A stretch of DNA of 64,000 nucleotides from Pseudolactococcus piscium (GCF_002441695.1 NZ_JXJW01000006.1:1-64000), one strand, 5' to 3'. Counted from the stretch's first letter, positions 27,734-36,452 are shown. Notes: a model not told the origin generated them from the sequence alone. Made by a program: numbers and translations.

Positions 27734-28784
27734 TATGAATTTTTTCCAAAGTGATAGTTATCAATCAGATTTAAGGGAAGCTGCTTTATCAATCGTAGAT
27801 GTTAATAATTTATATGGTAAAACAGTTTTGGTGACAGGTGCAAGTGGGATGATTGGGTCATTTATCGTTGATACACTTGTTTACCTCAACCAGCATTTTG
27901 AGGCAAATATAGCCATTATTGCTTTAGGTCGACATAAGAAAAACTTAGTATCCCATTTTGGCAATCATAGCGAGTATATTTCCTACTTAGTGCAAGATGT
28001 TACAGCGCCATTTTTGTATAAAGAAAATATTGATTATATTATTCATGCAGCGAGTAATGCGAACCCCAGTACCTATTCATCGGATCCAGTAGGGACGATA
28101 TCGGCTAACCTCTTAGGGACTGAAAACTTGTTAAAAGTAAGTCGAGCAAATGGCGCTAAATTTATTTACATTTCAACAGGTGAGATTTATGGTGAGCTAG
28201 ATGATTCATTTTTGCCATTTGATGAAAATATGTCTGGTTTTATCGATCCGTTATCTGTTCGGTCGTGCTATAGTCTTAGTAAAAAAATGGCTGAAAATTT
28301 ATGTATATCTTATGCGTCACAGTATGGTGTTGATGTCGTGATTGCAAGACTATCACATGTTTTTGGTGCTAACTTTACGGCCATGGATAATCGAGTAAGT
28401 GCAGTTTTCTTTAGAAATGCGATAGCTAATCAACCGATTATTTTAAAGAGTGAAGGCAAGCATTTGAGAAGTTATAGCTATTTAAGTGATACTGTTGGTG
28501 GTATTTTATCTCTTGTAACTGCGGGTGAAAGCGGACAAGCTTACAATGTTACTAAAACAGATAATGAAATCACAATGGCAGATTTTGCAAAAGAAATAGC
28601 AAATGTAGCAGGTGTAGCTTTTGGATATGAGATTTCAGATATTGAAAGTGCTCAGAAAACACCAATTAGCAAGGCAGTTTTGAGTGATACAAAACTGACC
28701 AGTATTGGCTATTCATCGCGTGTCTCTGTTAAGACTGGTATTAAGCGCGTTTTTAATATTTTAAAGGATGAAAAAATATTATAG
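27726..28784 (+). CDS. NAD-dependent epimerase/dehydratase (extended SDR)
   Basis: The 352-residue protein has the Rossmann loop VTGASGMIGSFIVDTL near residue 38, the catalytic region FIYISTGEIYGEL and CYSLSKKMAE (Tyr-X3-Lys), and a C-terminal sugar-binding half. Its pairing with an IspD-like gene recalls pneumococcal capsule pairs thought to make CDP-arabinitol or CDP-mannitol (Abp1/Abp2, Mnp1/Mnp2, from memory), so it may reduce or epimerise the polyol precursor. It overlaps the end of the cytidylyltransferase frame by 8 bases; ATG 27735 is an alternative start. Confidence 0.85.
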   Translation: MDDMNFFQSDSYQSDLREAALSIVDVNNLYGKTVLVTGASGMIGSFIVDTLVYLNQHFEANIAIIALGRHKKNLVSHFGNHSEYISYLVQDVTAPFLYKENIDYIIHAASNANPSTYSSDPVGTISANLLGTENLLKVSRANGAKFIYISTGEIYGELDDSFLPFDENMSGFIDPLSVRSCYSLSKKMAENLCISYASQYGVDVVIARLSHVFGANFTAMDNRVSAVFFRNAIANQPIILKSEGKHLRSYSYLSDTVGGILSLVTAGESGQAYNVTKTDNEITMADFAKEIANVAGVAFGYEISDIESAQKTPISKAVLSDTKLTSIGYSSRVSVKTGIKRVFNILKDEKIL

Positions 28785-29243
28785 ATAAACCGGTTGTTAG
28801 AGAAATAGGTAGTCAATGTTAGTAAACTAATATGAGCGCTACAGATGACAGTTCTGAAGAATAACCATCTTTTGGCTTACGATGATAGCTATACATAAAA
28901 ATATAGTATAAATTGTGCATAATTAATAATTTTCTCATTTAAAACTAATTCTAGGACTTGCCTAAAAGATAGGAAGTGGTTATAATTTAAATAAAGCACT
29001 AGGATTATATGAGAATACAGCAATGATTCATTTCGTTTCAATTTCAAAGTAGTCACATAGCATTTTTTAGCTAACACCTTTTTTAAGAAAATTAGTTTTT
29101 TGTTTTTTTTGAGGTGATCCGGATATTCAAATGCTAACAAGAAGGTCAAGATGAGTACTAAAAACAGTACTTTTTGAGTCAACAATATAAGTTATTAAGG
29201 GGTATCGCATTAATCTATAGAGTCCAAAAGTAGGAGTTTAGTA
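28785..29243. other. 459-base gap between the SDR and flippase genes
   Basis: The stretch is very AT-rich, with many T runs and stops in all forward frames. A minus-strand open frame of 98 codons (28889-29185) has no ribosome site, a biased hydrophobic/Lys make-up and no family resemblance, so I do not call it a gene. A hairpin AGTACT-N6-AGTACT with following T run lies at 29154-29175. The gap may be the scar of a lost gene or a recombination junction in the variable locus. Confidence 0.6.
29154..29175 (+). terminator. Weak terminator-like hairpin before the flippase gene
   Basis: AGTACT (29154-29159) and AGTACT (29166-29171), a self-complementary sequence, flank AAAAAC; TTTT follows. It may end transcription from the SDR, leaving the flippase gene to its own promoter. 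Confidence 0.5.
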
Positions 29244-30776
29244 ATGGAAACTACAAACGTTCAAAAAGCAACTAAAAATATCATGGTTTCATTTGGTACA
29301 CAAGTAGTTTTACTTGTCTTTAAATTTATTGTCCAAACTTTATTTATTCATAAACTAGGCGAGTTATATCTAGGTGTTAATGGACTGATGACAAATCTCT
29401 TTACTGTATTTTCTTTTGCAGAATTGGGACTTGGTACAGCGATTTCATACAACTTATATCAACCCATTGCAGATAATGATAGACCAAAAATTGCCGCCTA
29501 TATGCGTTTCTATAAGCGTGCTTACGAAGTAATCGGCCTGTTTGTTGCCGTATTAGGCATCGGCTTTATGCCCTTTTTGCACACGGTAATTAAAGGAGAC
29601 AATGTTGATGGCTTGTACATCATCTATGCGCTTTTTCTGATGAATACAATCTCATCTTATATTTTCACCTACAAGAGAACCTTACTTACTGCCTACCAGG
29701 AAGAGTATAAAAACCAACTCAATTTATTTTGGTTTACTGTTGTTCAGATGTCCTTGCAGTCAGTTGTCTTGTTTGTTTATCAAAATTTTATTCTTTATTT
29801 AGTTATTCAAGTCGTCTGTACTTTCCTATCCAATTTTGTTATCTCAAGAGTTGTTGATAAGGAGCACCCGTATTTAAAAGAACATATAGATGAACGCATT
29901 AGCAAAGTGGAATTTGGTGTGATTCGTCGGAACGTATTAGAACTACTGGGGGCCAAAGTTGGTTCTGTTGTGCTTACCTCAACAGACAATATCATCATTT
30001 CAACATTTATTGGTCTCGCTGCTGTTGGGCAATATGCTAACTATTTATTAATAACGGCGAGTATTACTTTCGTTACTAATAAAACGATTAGTTCAATTAT
30101 TGCGAGTATTGGTAATATGTCGATAAAGAATTCTAAGGATGATAATATCAAAACGTTTTATCAAGCCTATTTTTTAAATTATATGGCATCTATCATTGTA
30201 TCATCCTGTTTAATGACTTTAATGACGCCTTTTGTACGTGCATGGGCGGGTGAAGCTTATGTTATGGGATTTTGGGTTTTATTATTTACAGTTTTAAATT
30301 ATTTAATCGGCCAAATGCGCCAGACAATCAGTGCGTTTATGTTTGCTTATGGGGCGCTGCAATTTCAAGGCCTTAAATCAATTGTTGAGGCAGTAATCAA
30401 TATGACCCTATCTATCCTATTGGTTACTCAGACAAATTTAGGCGTTGCCGGCATCTTAATGGGGACATTGATTACTAATGTGCTAATTAACAGCTGGTTT
30501 GAAGCCTATCAAATGTTTCGACAAGGGTTTAAAGAGTCGGTTAAAAAGTTCTTATTTTATAATTGGGGTCATTTATTGCTTGCGACTGGGATTGTTTTAC
30601 TGGTCTACAAATTGACATCATATATAGAACTTGCAAATCCTTGGTTAGATTTGCTTGCTACAGTAGTCGTTACGATCGTATTAGATGTGTTTTTTATCAC
30701 GCTCTTACATGGCAGAAATCAGTATTTTAAATCTGTAAAACATATGATAGCTCAAAGAATAGTGAGAAAAAAATAA
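29244..30776 (+). CDS. Polysaccharide flippase (Wzx/MOP superfamily)
   Basis: The 510-residue protein has 12-14 hydrophobic segments and the MOP-type flippase N-terminus (TKNIMVSFGTQVVLLVFKFI, then LGELYLGVNGL and FAELGLGTAISYNLY). Such proteins move lipid-linked oligosaccharides across the membrane. Because the rhamnan is exported by RgpCD, this flippase probably serves a second glycan or the side-chain unit made by the variable genes. No wzy-like polymerase is evident unless the DUF2142 protein plays that role. TAGGAG precedes ATG 29244. Confidence 0.88.
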   Translation: METTNVQKATKNIMVSFGTQVVLLVFKFIVQTLFIHKLGELYLGVNGLMTNLFTVFSFAELGLGTAISYNLYQPIADNDRPKIAAYMRFYKRAYEVIGLFVAVLGIGFMPFLHTVIKGDNVDGLYIIYALFLMNTISSYIFTYKRTLLTAYQEEYKNQLNLFWFTVVQMSLQSVVLFVYQNFILYLVIQVVCTFLSNFVISRVVDKEHPYLKEHIDERISKVEFGVIRRNVLELLGAKVGSVVLTSTDNIIISTFIGLAAVGQYANYLLITASITFVTNKTISSIIASIGNMSIKNSKDDNIKTFYQAYFLNYMASIIVSSCLMTLMTPFVRAWAGEAYVMGFWVLLFTVLNYLIGQMRQTISAFMFAYGALQFQGLKSIVEAVINMTLSILLVTQTNLGVAGILMGTLITNVLINSWFEAYQMFRQGFKESVKKFLFYNWGHLLLATGIVLLVYKLTSYIELANPWLDLLATVVVTIVLDVFFITLLHGRNQYFKSVKHMIAQRIVRKK

Positions 30777-30798
30777 AGCGTTTCTATAGTCAAAAAAA

Positions 30799-30855
30799 TT
30801 CTAGGTCTTCGAGATTAAGTTGTCTGATAAACAGCTTAATAGATCTAGTTTTTTT
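30799..30855 (+). terminator. Structured terminator ending the polysaccharide locus
   Basis: Outer arms ATTCTAG-like / CTAG (30845-30848) and an inner stem ATTAAG (30814-30819) with CTTAAT (30835-30840) precede a run of seven T. Confidence 0.7.
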
Positions 30856-30880
30856 ATTGGTGTATAAAACGCAAGAATAT

Positions 30881-30888
30881 GATATAAT
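30881..30888 (+). promoter_or_regulatory. Extended -10 promoter of the autolysin gene
   Basis: TGA-TATAAT with TATAAT at 30883-30888 and the TG at 30880-30881; the start codon lies 34 bases further on. Confidence 0.6.
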
Positions 30889-30922
30889 AAGATAGATAAT
30901 TAAGAGATAGGTGGGTCGATAA

Positions 30923-33319
30923 GTGAATCATAGTAAACACAGAGAAAAACAGAGAAGTATACAAATAGTTGGGGCTATCGTGTTGGTTATAGGTATGTTT
31001 ATATCTATAAAGGTATCAGCCAGTGATGTTAATGATTACATTATCAGAAATAACATTAAACCAGCCGCTGAAGAGCTACAACTAGGTCGTATTTATAATC
31101 AAGATTCATCGAAGAATGGCAATATCAATATGAATTATGATGGTGGCAAACCTCAAATGATTGTCATTCATGATATTGGTGTTGATGGTGGCAATATTAA
31201 TGGCTCTATTGATTATATGGTACGAACGCAAGATTCAGCCTTCGTGCATGCTTTTGTTGATGATAGTAGATTGATTACTATCGCAGATAAAAATAAGAAA
31301 TCTTGGGGTTCCGGTGCCTATGGGAACAAATATGGGATTCAAATTGAGCAAATCCGTGTTGCTGGCTACACAGCTTTCTATAAACAGATAGCAACTTTGG
31401 CAAATTGGACAGCACAACAGATGGATCAGTACGATATGGGGGCACCAAAGTTAATGTCGAGCCCTAGTACACCACAAACAAATGACTTGTCAATTAGACC
31501 TGATGGGAATCTAACAACCCATAAAATGCTGTCTTATAAATTTAATCAAACTACCAATCATGTAGATCCAGATGCATATTGGGCAAGGTTTGGTTATGAC
31601 ATTAATCAGTTTCGTGATTTAGTTTCAAAATATTATAATGATATCAAGACTAAGCAGAATATAGGCTACCTAGACTCTGTTGGAATAACTGGTGAGGGAA
31701 ATAGTATTAAGGTTCGTGGTTGGCACTATAGCTCTAAAAAATATGAGTATTTGTTTATAATGGATGCAAATACTGGCAGAGAAATTTCACGTCAACAAGT
31801 CACAACACCAGATATCAGAACAGATATTAAAAACGTTTACAATTATCCAAATATTGAAAAATCTGGTTTTAATGTCACACTACCAACGCCACAGGGGCGT
31901 GACGTTTATATCATGTCAAGAAAAACGGATGATACAAGAGGAGATGATGTTGGCGGAGCTGATGATATTCGCTTCACATCAAATCCAATAACAACTTTTG
32001 CTAATCGTGGGTATTTAGACAGCAGCTCTCTAACTGGTAATACATTAGCGATGCGTGCGTGGTTCTGGGCAGGACAGAGTTATAAGTACCAATTTCTCTT
32101 TGCCTTAGATGCAAATACCGGTAGAGAACTATCTCGCAAATCCGTTAATATAGAAACTCGATCTGATGTGAAAAGGGCATTGAACAACCTTGATAACTCT
32201 GAAAAATCAGGTATCCAAGATCAATTAGAGGTGCCAATCGATAAAACAATCATCATGATGATCAGACGTACGAATGATCCAAAAGGTGATGAAATTGGTG
32301 GGAAATCTGATTATACTTTTGCAGATACTACGATATCCTCTTATAAGGCGAAATCTGATCAAGACAGTTTATCCATAAATGATACAGTACTTAATACACG
32401 AGGCTGGTTTTGGACAGAGAGTCGCACGTATCAGTATCAGTATGTGTTCGTGATGGATAAAAACACAAATCAAGAACTTGCTAGAAAGGTTACACCGATA
32501 GTAAGTAGACCGGATGTGAAAAACTATCTTGGCAATTTTGCGACTGCAGATATGACAGGTTTTGATGTCAGCATGGAAGTGCCATCAAATAAACAGGCTT
32601 ATATTATGGTAAGACGTACGAATGATCCAAAAGGTGATGAGCTCGGTGGTTTTACACAAGTTAGTTATACCAATAACGTCGTAAATACTAAGACAGCTCC
32701 TGAACCTCAAGATGATAGACCAAGTCAAACACCTAATATAGATTTAACAGGAACAAATGATACGCAAAAAACTTGGTTTAACGCCCTCTATGCCAGTGCA
32801 CAACAGCTTGCAAAAGCTAATGACTTATTTCCATCTGTTATGATGAGTCAAGCCATTGCAGAAAGTGCTTGGGGTCAGAGTGAGCTCGCTAAAACTGGTA
32901 ATAATTTATTTGGTGTTAAGGCTGATCCTAGTTGGACAGGTGCAGTTGTGAGCAGGTTGACGGCTGAAAATACAACTGCTGCTAATCAAACAGTTACAGG
33001 CTATAGAACAGAGTCAGAAGGTAGATCAGGTAATCCAGCCACAACTTTTGTACTTGCCAATAAAGGGACAGCATATTACATCTATGCCAACTTCCGAAAA
33101 TATGCAAGTCAATCGGAGTCGTTAAGAGACTATGTGACCAAGATAAAAACAACGGTAAATGGGTCAAGCTATCGCTATCAAGGTGCTTGGCGCAGTAATG
33201 CTGGTAGTTATCAAAATGCCGCACGGGCACTAAAAGCCGGTGGATATGCAACCGATCCAGATTATGCCATTAACCTAATTAATCGAATTGATAAATATAA
33301 GCTTAATGCATTAGACTGA
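30923..33319 (+). CDS. Secreted two-domain autolysin: amidase, three repeats, glucosaminidase
   Basis: The 798-residue protein starts at GTG 30923. A signal peptide (about 13-33, ending VSAS) is followed by an amidase_2/PGRP-like domain (about 65-220; MIVIHDIGVDGG, GIQIEQIRV, THKMLS) that would cut MurNAc-L-alanine bonds. Three repeats of about 115 residues begin near 248, 363 and 478; shared features are RGW/RAWFW, Y-Y-FVMDANTGRE and RRTNDPKGDEIGG. A C-terminal glucosaminidase domain (about 617-798; MSQAIAESAWGQSELAKTGN-NLFG) cuts the glycan strand. The repeats resemble modules of secreted lactic acid bacterial wall proteins, probably glycan-binding. It adjoins the polysaccharide locus, so the repeats may bind that polymer. 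Confidence 0.88.
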   Translation: MNHSKHREKQRSIQIVGAIVLVIGMFISIKVSASDVNDYIIRNNIKPAAEELQLGRIYNQDSSKNGNINMNYDGGKPQMIVIHDIGVDGGNINGSIDYMVRTQDSAFVHAFVDDSRLITIADKNKKSWGSGAYGNKYGIQIEQIRVAGYTAFYKQIATLANWTAQQMDQYDMGAPKLMSSPSTPQTNDLSIRPDGNLTTHKMLSYKFNQTTNHVDPDAYWARFGYDINQFRDLVSKYYNDIKTKQNIGYLDSVGITGEGNSIKVRGWHYSSKKYEYLFIMDANTGREISRQQVTTPDIRTDIKNVYNYPNIEKSGFNVTLPTPQGRDVYIMSRKTDDTRGDDVGGADDIRFTSNPITTFANRGYLDSSSLTGNTLAMRAWFWAGQSYKYQFLFALDANTGRELSRKSVNIETRSDVKRALNNLDNSEKSGIQDQLEVPIDKTIIMMIRRTNDPKGDEIGGKSDYTFADTTISSYKAKSDQDSLSINDTVLNTRGWFWTESRTYQYQYVFVMDKNTNQELARKVTPIVSRPDVKNYLGNFATADMTGFDVSMEVPSNKQAYIMVRRTNDPKGDELGGFTQVSYTNNVVNTKTAPEPQDDRPSQTPNIDLTGTNDTQKTWFNALYASAQQLAKANDLFPSVMMSQAIAESAWGQSELAKTGNNLFGVKADPSWTGAVVSRLTAENTTAANQTVTGYRTESEGRSGNPATTFVLANKGTAYYIYANFRKYASQSESLRDYVTKIKTTVNGSSYRYQGAWRSNAGSYQNAARALKAGGYATDPDYAINLINRIDKYKLNALD

Positions 33320-33337
33320 GGCTTTGTATAAGAAACT

Positions 33338-33371
33338 AAAAATGATTGCCATATGGAGGCAATCATTTTTC
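33338..33371. terminator. Bidirectional terminator between autolysin and pepA
   Basis: AAAATGATTGCC (33338-33349 approx.) pairs with GGCAATCATTTT (33358-33369), flanked by A and T runs, and serves both convergent genes. Confidence 0.88.
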
Positions 33372-33395
33372 ATTGTTTTGATATACAAGCATTAC

Positions 33396-34478
33396 TTAAA
33401 AGGTATTACCTCGAATTAACTCAACAGTACTACGGTCTAACTTTTTCACAATTTCTTGTAGGAAGGCCTGAGCAGTATCGAAGTCCTCTAGTGAAAATAG
33501 GGTTTGATGGCTATGGATATAGCGTGCACAAACACCGATTGTTGTTGAAGGGATACCAGCTTGTTTTAAATGTGCGGCCCCAGCATCTGTCCCACCTTTT
33601 GAGACATAATACTGATACTTGACACCTGCGGATTCTGCTGTGTCTAACAAGAAATCACGCATGGTAGGGAGTAAAATATGTCCTGGGTCAAAAATACGCA
33701 TGAGGGTACCCTCACCGATACGTCCGTCAGCACTTGCATCAAAGGTATCTTGAGCTGGTGAGCAGTCTACGGCGAAAAATAAATCTGGATTGAATTTTGT
33801 GGTAGACACATGAGCCCCTCGAAGCCCAACTTCTTCTTGGACATTGGCGCCAGCGATAAGTGTATTTGGTAGCTGTATGTTTTCTGTAGTCAAGTGTGCT
33901 AAAAGTTCGTTGACCATCAAGCAACCATAGCGGTTGTCCCATGACTTACTAATGACATTTTTTTGATTGGCAGTGAGAATAGTTTCTGATTGTGGGATGA
34001 TGACTGCACCGGGATGAACACCAAAATGTTCTGCTTCGGCCTTGTCTGTGAAACCAGCATCGAAAATGATATCTTCAACTTTTGGTAATGTAGCACCACC
34101 TGCACCGCGCATCAAATGTGGCGGGATACCGCCTGTGATGATTGGGATCGTGATATTGTTTCTAGCAAATAACGTGAAGCGTTGGGCAGAGATGACTAGA
34201 GGATTCCAACCACCTAAGGCAACCACACGTAAGGTACCATCAGGTTTGATCATACTAACCATGAAGCCGACTTCATCCATGTGACCTGCTACCATAATTC
34301 TTGGGGCATTTTCTGATTTTGCGTGTTTAATGCCAAAAATCCCACCGAGTCCATCTGTTTGGACGTCATCTACATGAGGGGTTATCTGCTTTCGCATAAA
34401 CGCTTGCATTGGCTTTTCAAAACCTGAAGTTGCTTGAATTTCAGTAATTTCCTTTATTTTTTCAAAGGTGATAGACAT
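33396..34478 (-). CDS. pepA: Glutamyl aminopeptidase PepA (M42)
   Basis: PepA removes N-terminal Glu/Asp from peptides in the cytoplasm, part of lactococcal casein-peptide use. The 360-residue protein shows the M42 metal ligands: His66 in VAGHMDEVGFMV, Asp in SWDNRYG, the Glu pair in NVQEEVGLRG, Asp in FFAVDCSPA and His near SHQTLFS. The sequence KGGTDAGAAHLKQAGIPS also matches the family. It is divergent from the DUF4651-trx-ytpR group, a conserved streptococcal neighbourhood. Confidence 0.94.
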   Translation of the reverse strand: MSITFEKIKEITEIQATSGFEKPMQAFMRKQITPHVDDVQTDGLGGIFGIKHAKSENAPRIMVAGHMDEVGFMVSMIKPDGTLRVVALGGWNPLVISAQRFTLFARNNITIPIITGGIPPHLMRGAGGATLPKVEDIIFDAGFTDKAEAEHFGVHPGAVIIPQSETILTANQKNVISKSWDNRYGCLMVNELLAHLTTENIQLPNTLIAGANVQEEVGLRGAHVSTTKFNPDLFFAVDCSPAQDTFDASADGRIGEGTLMRIFDPGHILLPTMRDFLLDTAESAGVKYQYYVSKGGTDAGAAHLKQAGIPSTTIGVCARYIHSHQTLFSLEDFDTAQAFLQEIVKKLDRSTVELIRGNTF

Positions 34479-34596
34479 AATGACACGCTCCTAAATTAGA
34501 TAGCTTATTAAAAAATAAGGCTTTCTTTAATGATACCAAAATGCGCTTCAAATAGGCACTAAAAAGTATAAGGAGTTAGCAAGCTGATTAAAATTA

Positions 34597-34605
34597 TGCT
34601 AAAAT
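34597..34605 (+). promoter_or_regulatory. Extended -10 promoter immediately before the DUF4651 gene
   Basis: TGC-TAAAAT (34597-34605) ends only six bases before ATG 34612 and no ribosome site lies between. Transcription would start at or next to the A of the ATG, implying a leaderless mRNA. Confidence 0.55.
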
Positions 34606-34611
34606 AAAGAT

Positions 34612-34926
34612 ATGAAAAAAATATTAAAGATTGGTGTCGGGGCGCTTGTTGGCGTAAGTCTTGCGGTCGGTGTGACGACCCTATACCAAAAACGTAAGGA
34701 TCGAAATATACGACGACTCTTGACGTTAGCAAAACAACATTTTATGTTTGATGATATTTTGACAAGTTGGATTATGACTGACCCGATTCTTTTTCAGATA
34801 CATGAAGGTGGTATCATTCGTTCAGATGGTACGGTCGTGACCTTTGAAATAGATGGCGATAGTTTAAGAATTGTTGAAACATTTGGTGAAGAAAAAAAGG
34901 TGGATATAGCAGATGATTATTCCTGA
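34612..34926 (+). CDS. DUF4651 family small membrane-anchored protein
   Basis: The 104-residue protein has an N-terminal hydrophobic helix (about 5-25) with a Gly-rich stretch, a basic stop (QKRKDRNIRR) and a small soluble domain containing IHEGGIIRSDGTVVTFEIDG. It matches the DUF4651 proteins that precede a thioredoxin gene in streptococci. Function is unknown. No Shine-Dalgarno sequence is visible and the promoter is adjacent, so translation may be leaderless. It overlaps the thioredoxin gene by 14 bases. Confidence 0.8.
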   Translation: MKKILKIGVGALVGVSLAVGVTTLYQKRKDRNIRRLLTLAKQHFMFDDILTSWIMTDPILFQIHEGGIIRSDGTVVTFEIDGDSLRIVETFGEEKKVDIADDYS

Positions 34927-35233
34927 AAATTTAGAAGTATTGGCAGAATACGTTAAAAAAGGACGAAATGTGTTCTTTTTTACAGCTGATTGGTGTGGCG
35001 ATTGTTCCTTTATTAAACCATCAATGCCTGAAATCGAAGCGGCTCATCCAGAGTATACGTTCATAGAAGTTGATCGGGATGCCTATCTAGATGTTGCTAT
35101 CGAGTGGGGGATTATGGGGATTCCTAGTTTTGTCGTGATTGAAGATGGTAAAGAGACAGGTCGTTTGGTCAACAAACTACGCAAAACAAAAACAGAAATT
35201 GATGCATTTTTAACAGGAGTAAAAACAAAATGA
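34913..35233 (+). CDS. Thioredoxin-like protein
   Basis: The 106-residue thioredoxin fold carries the redox motif WCGDC in FFTADWCGDCSFIKP, differing from the classical WCGPC, and the cis-Pro in MGIPSFVVIEDG. It lacks a signal peptide and acts in the cytoplasm. The CGDC variant is typical of the YtpP-like thioredoxins linked to ytpR in Bacillus and streptococci. Start and stop overlap both neighbours (14 and 4 bases). Confidence 0.9.
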   Translation: MIIPENLEVLAEYVKKGRNVFFFTADWCGDCSFIKPSMPEIEAAHPEYTFIEVDRDAYLDVAIEWGIMGIPSFVVIEDGKETGRLVNKLRKTKTEIDAFLTGVKTK

Positions 35234-35853
35234 TTGCGATTTATAACACGCATATGAACGACGTCTTGATGCTAATTGTTGGTGATAACCAAGGTGAAAA
35301 ATTAACAGCAACACGTAAAAATAATGTGGCGAGAGTGACGCGTCAAGATACTGGTGAGGTTGTTGCCTGGAACTTTTTTGAAGCAACAGCTTTGTTTCCA
35401 GTAAATGGCAATGGTCAAGTTAGCTTATCAGATGCAGATGTTGCCCACCTCAATACTGAGATGAAGGCTGCTGGATTTGAAGAACAGCTCATGAATAATC
35501 AAGAGCCAAAATTTGTAGTTGGTGAGATCGTGGAGATGGTGGCACATCCTGATTCTGATCATTTAAATATTGCCCAAGTTACGATTGGTCAGGATCAAGT
35601 TGTTCAGATCGTAGCAGGTGCACCTAACGCGCGTGTTGGCATGAAAACAATCGTTGTCCTACCAGGTGCGATGATGCCAAATGGTGCTTTGATTTTTGCA
35701 GGCCAGTTACGTGGTGTACCGAGTTTTGGCATGATGGCAAGTCCGCGCGAACTTGCCCTGCCTAATGCACCTCAAAAACGGGGGATCATTGAACTGGTAT
35801 CAAGTGAAGTACCAGGGACAGCTTTTTCACCAGCTCAACATTGGCATAAATAA
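35230..35853 (+). CDS. ytpR: tRNA-binding domain protein YtpR
   Basis: The 207-residue protein has an N-terminal DUF4479-like part (about 1-85) and a C-terminal EMAP/PheT-type OB fold (about 95-200): VGEIVEMVAHPDSDHLNIAQ, VAGAPNARVG and GVPSFGMMASPRELALPN. It is a stand-alone relative of the tRNA-binding domain of PheRS beta subunit; its physiological role is not settled. The end of the gene overlaps the base of a hairpin that reaches into the ssb ribosome site. Confidence 0.9.
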   Translation: MIAIYNTHMNDVLMLIVGDNQGEKLTATRKNNVARVTRQDTGEVVAWNFFEATALFPVNGNGQVSLSDADVAHLNTEMKAAGFEEQLMNNQEPKFVVGEIVEMVAHPDSDHLNIAQVTIGQDQVVQIVAGAPNARVGMKTIVVLPGAMMPNGALIFAGQLRGVPSFGMMASPRELALPNAPQKRGIIELVSSEVPGTAFSPAQHWHK

Positions 35854-35907
35854 AAAATCCGAGTAGTCTATCCCCTAGTTACGTATAGGTTTCTAGGAGG
35901 ATTTTTT
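35852..35907 (+). terminator. Hairpin that could end ytpR and mask the ssb ribosome site
   Basis: AAAAAATCC (35852-35860) pairs with GGATTTTTT (35899-35907), and CCTAG (35874-35878) with CTAGG (35893-35897). The 3' arm includes AGGAGG, the ssb Shine-Dalgarno. The same element can be a terminator in the ytpR transcript or a translational switch for ssb. Confidence 0.6.
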
Positions 35908-35909
35908 AA

Positions 35910-36305
35910 ATGATGAATAAAAGTTTATTGATTGGTCGATTAACTGCAACGCCTGAACTGAGAAAAACAGCAACAGAAAAATCTGTCATCCGTAGTACAC
36001 TTGCTGTAAATAGACAGTTTAAAACTGCTGATGGCGAACGTGGGGTCGACTTCTTATCGATTGTCATATGGGGGAAATCAGCAGAGTTATTTGTAGCCTA
36101 TGCCCAGAAAGGTAGCCTGATATCGATTGAAGGTGAGCTTCGTAGTAGACGTTACGATGATAAATCTGGTGTCACGCACTATGTCACAGAAGTGTTATGT
36201 CACCAGTTTAATTTATTGGAGAGCAAGGCTGCGGTTGCTTTAAGAGAAAATAATGCCACGTCATTAGAAGATGTGATGTTAGCATCAGATGACCTACCCT
36301 TTTAA
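35910..36305 (+). CDS. ssb: Single-stranded DNA-binding protein (short form)
   Basis: The 131-residue OB-fold protein begins MMNKSLLIGRLTATPELRKT and contains DFLSIVIWGKSAELFVAYAQ and GSLISIEGELRSRRYDD. It keeps the acidic DDLPF tip that binds partner proteins, but the disordered linker is short. In streptococci and lactococci a short SSB (SsbB) beside ytpR is the competence-induced paralogue; no CIN-box is obvious here. ATG 35910 or 35913 could start, both after AGGAGG. Confidence 0.88.
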   Translation: MMNKSLLIGRLTATPELRKTATEKSVIRSTLAVNRQFKTADGERGVDFLSIVIWGKSAELFVAYAQKGSLISIEGELRSRRYDDKSGVTHYVTEVLCHQFNLLESKAAVALRENNATSLEDVMLASDDLPF

Positions 36306-36313
36306 ACTGCATC

Positions 36314-36338
36314 AGATCCCACTTATAGTTGGGATTTT
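36314..36338 (+). terminator. ssb terminator
   Basis: ATCCCA (36316-36321) pairs with TGGGAT (36330-36335), followed by TTT; short but plausible. Confidence 0.65.
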
Positions 36339-36452
36339 ATGATACTCAAAATATCTTGGAAAGTTCATAAAGGCTATTTCAGGGATACATGAACGAGCAA
36401 GGTCAACCTCTAGATAGAGTAGGACTTGTCTTATAGAAAACGAAACAAATTC

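Noticed and set aside
28889-29185. 98-codon open frame on the minus strand in the polysaccharide-locus gap
   Set aside because: No ribosome site, skewed Lys/Leu/Phe composition expected from AT-rich DNA, no family resemblance.
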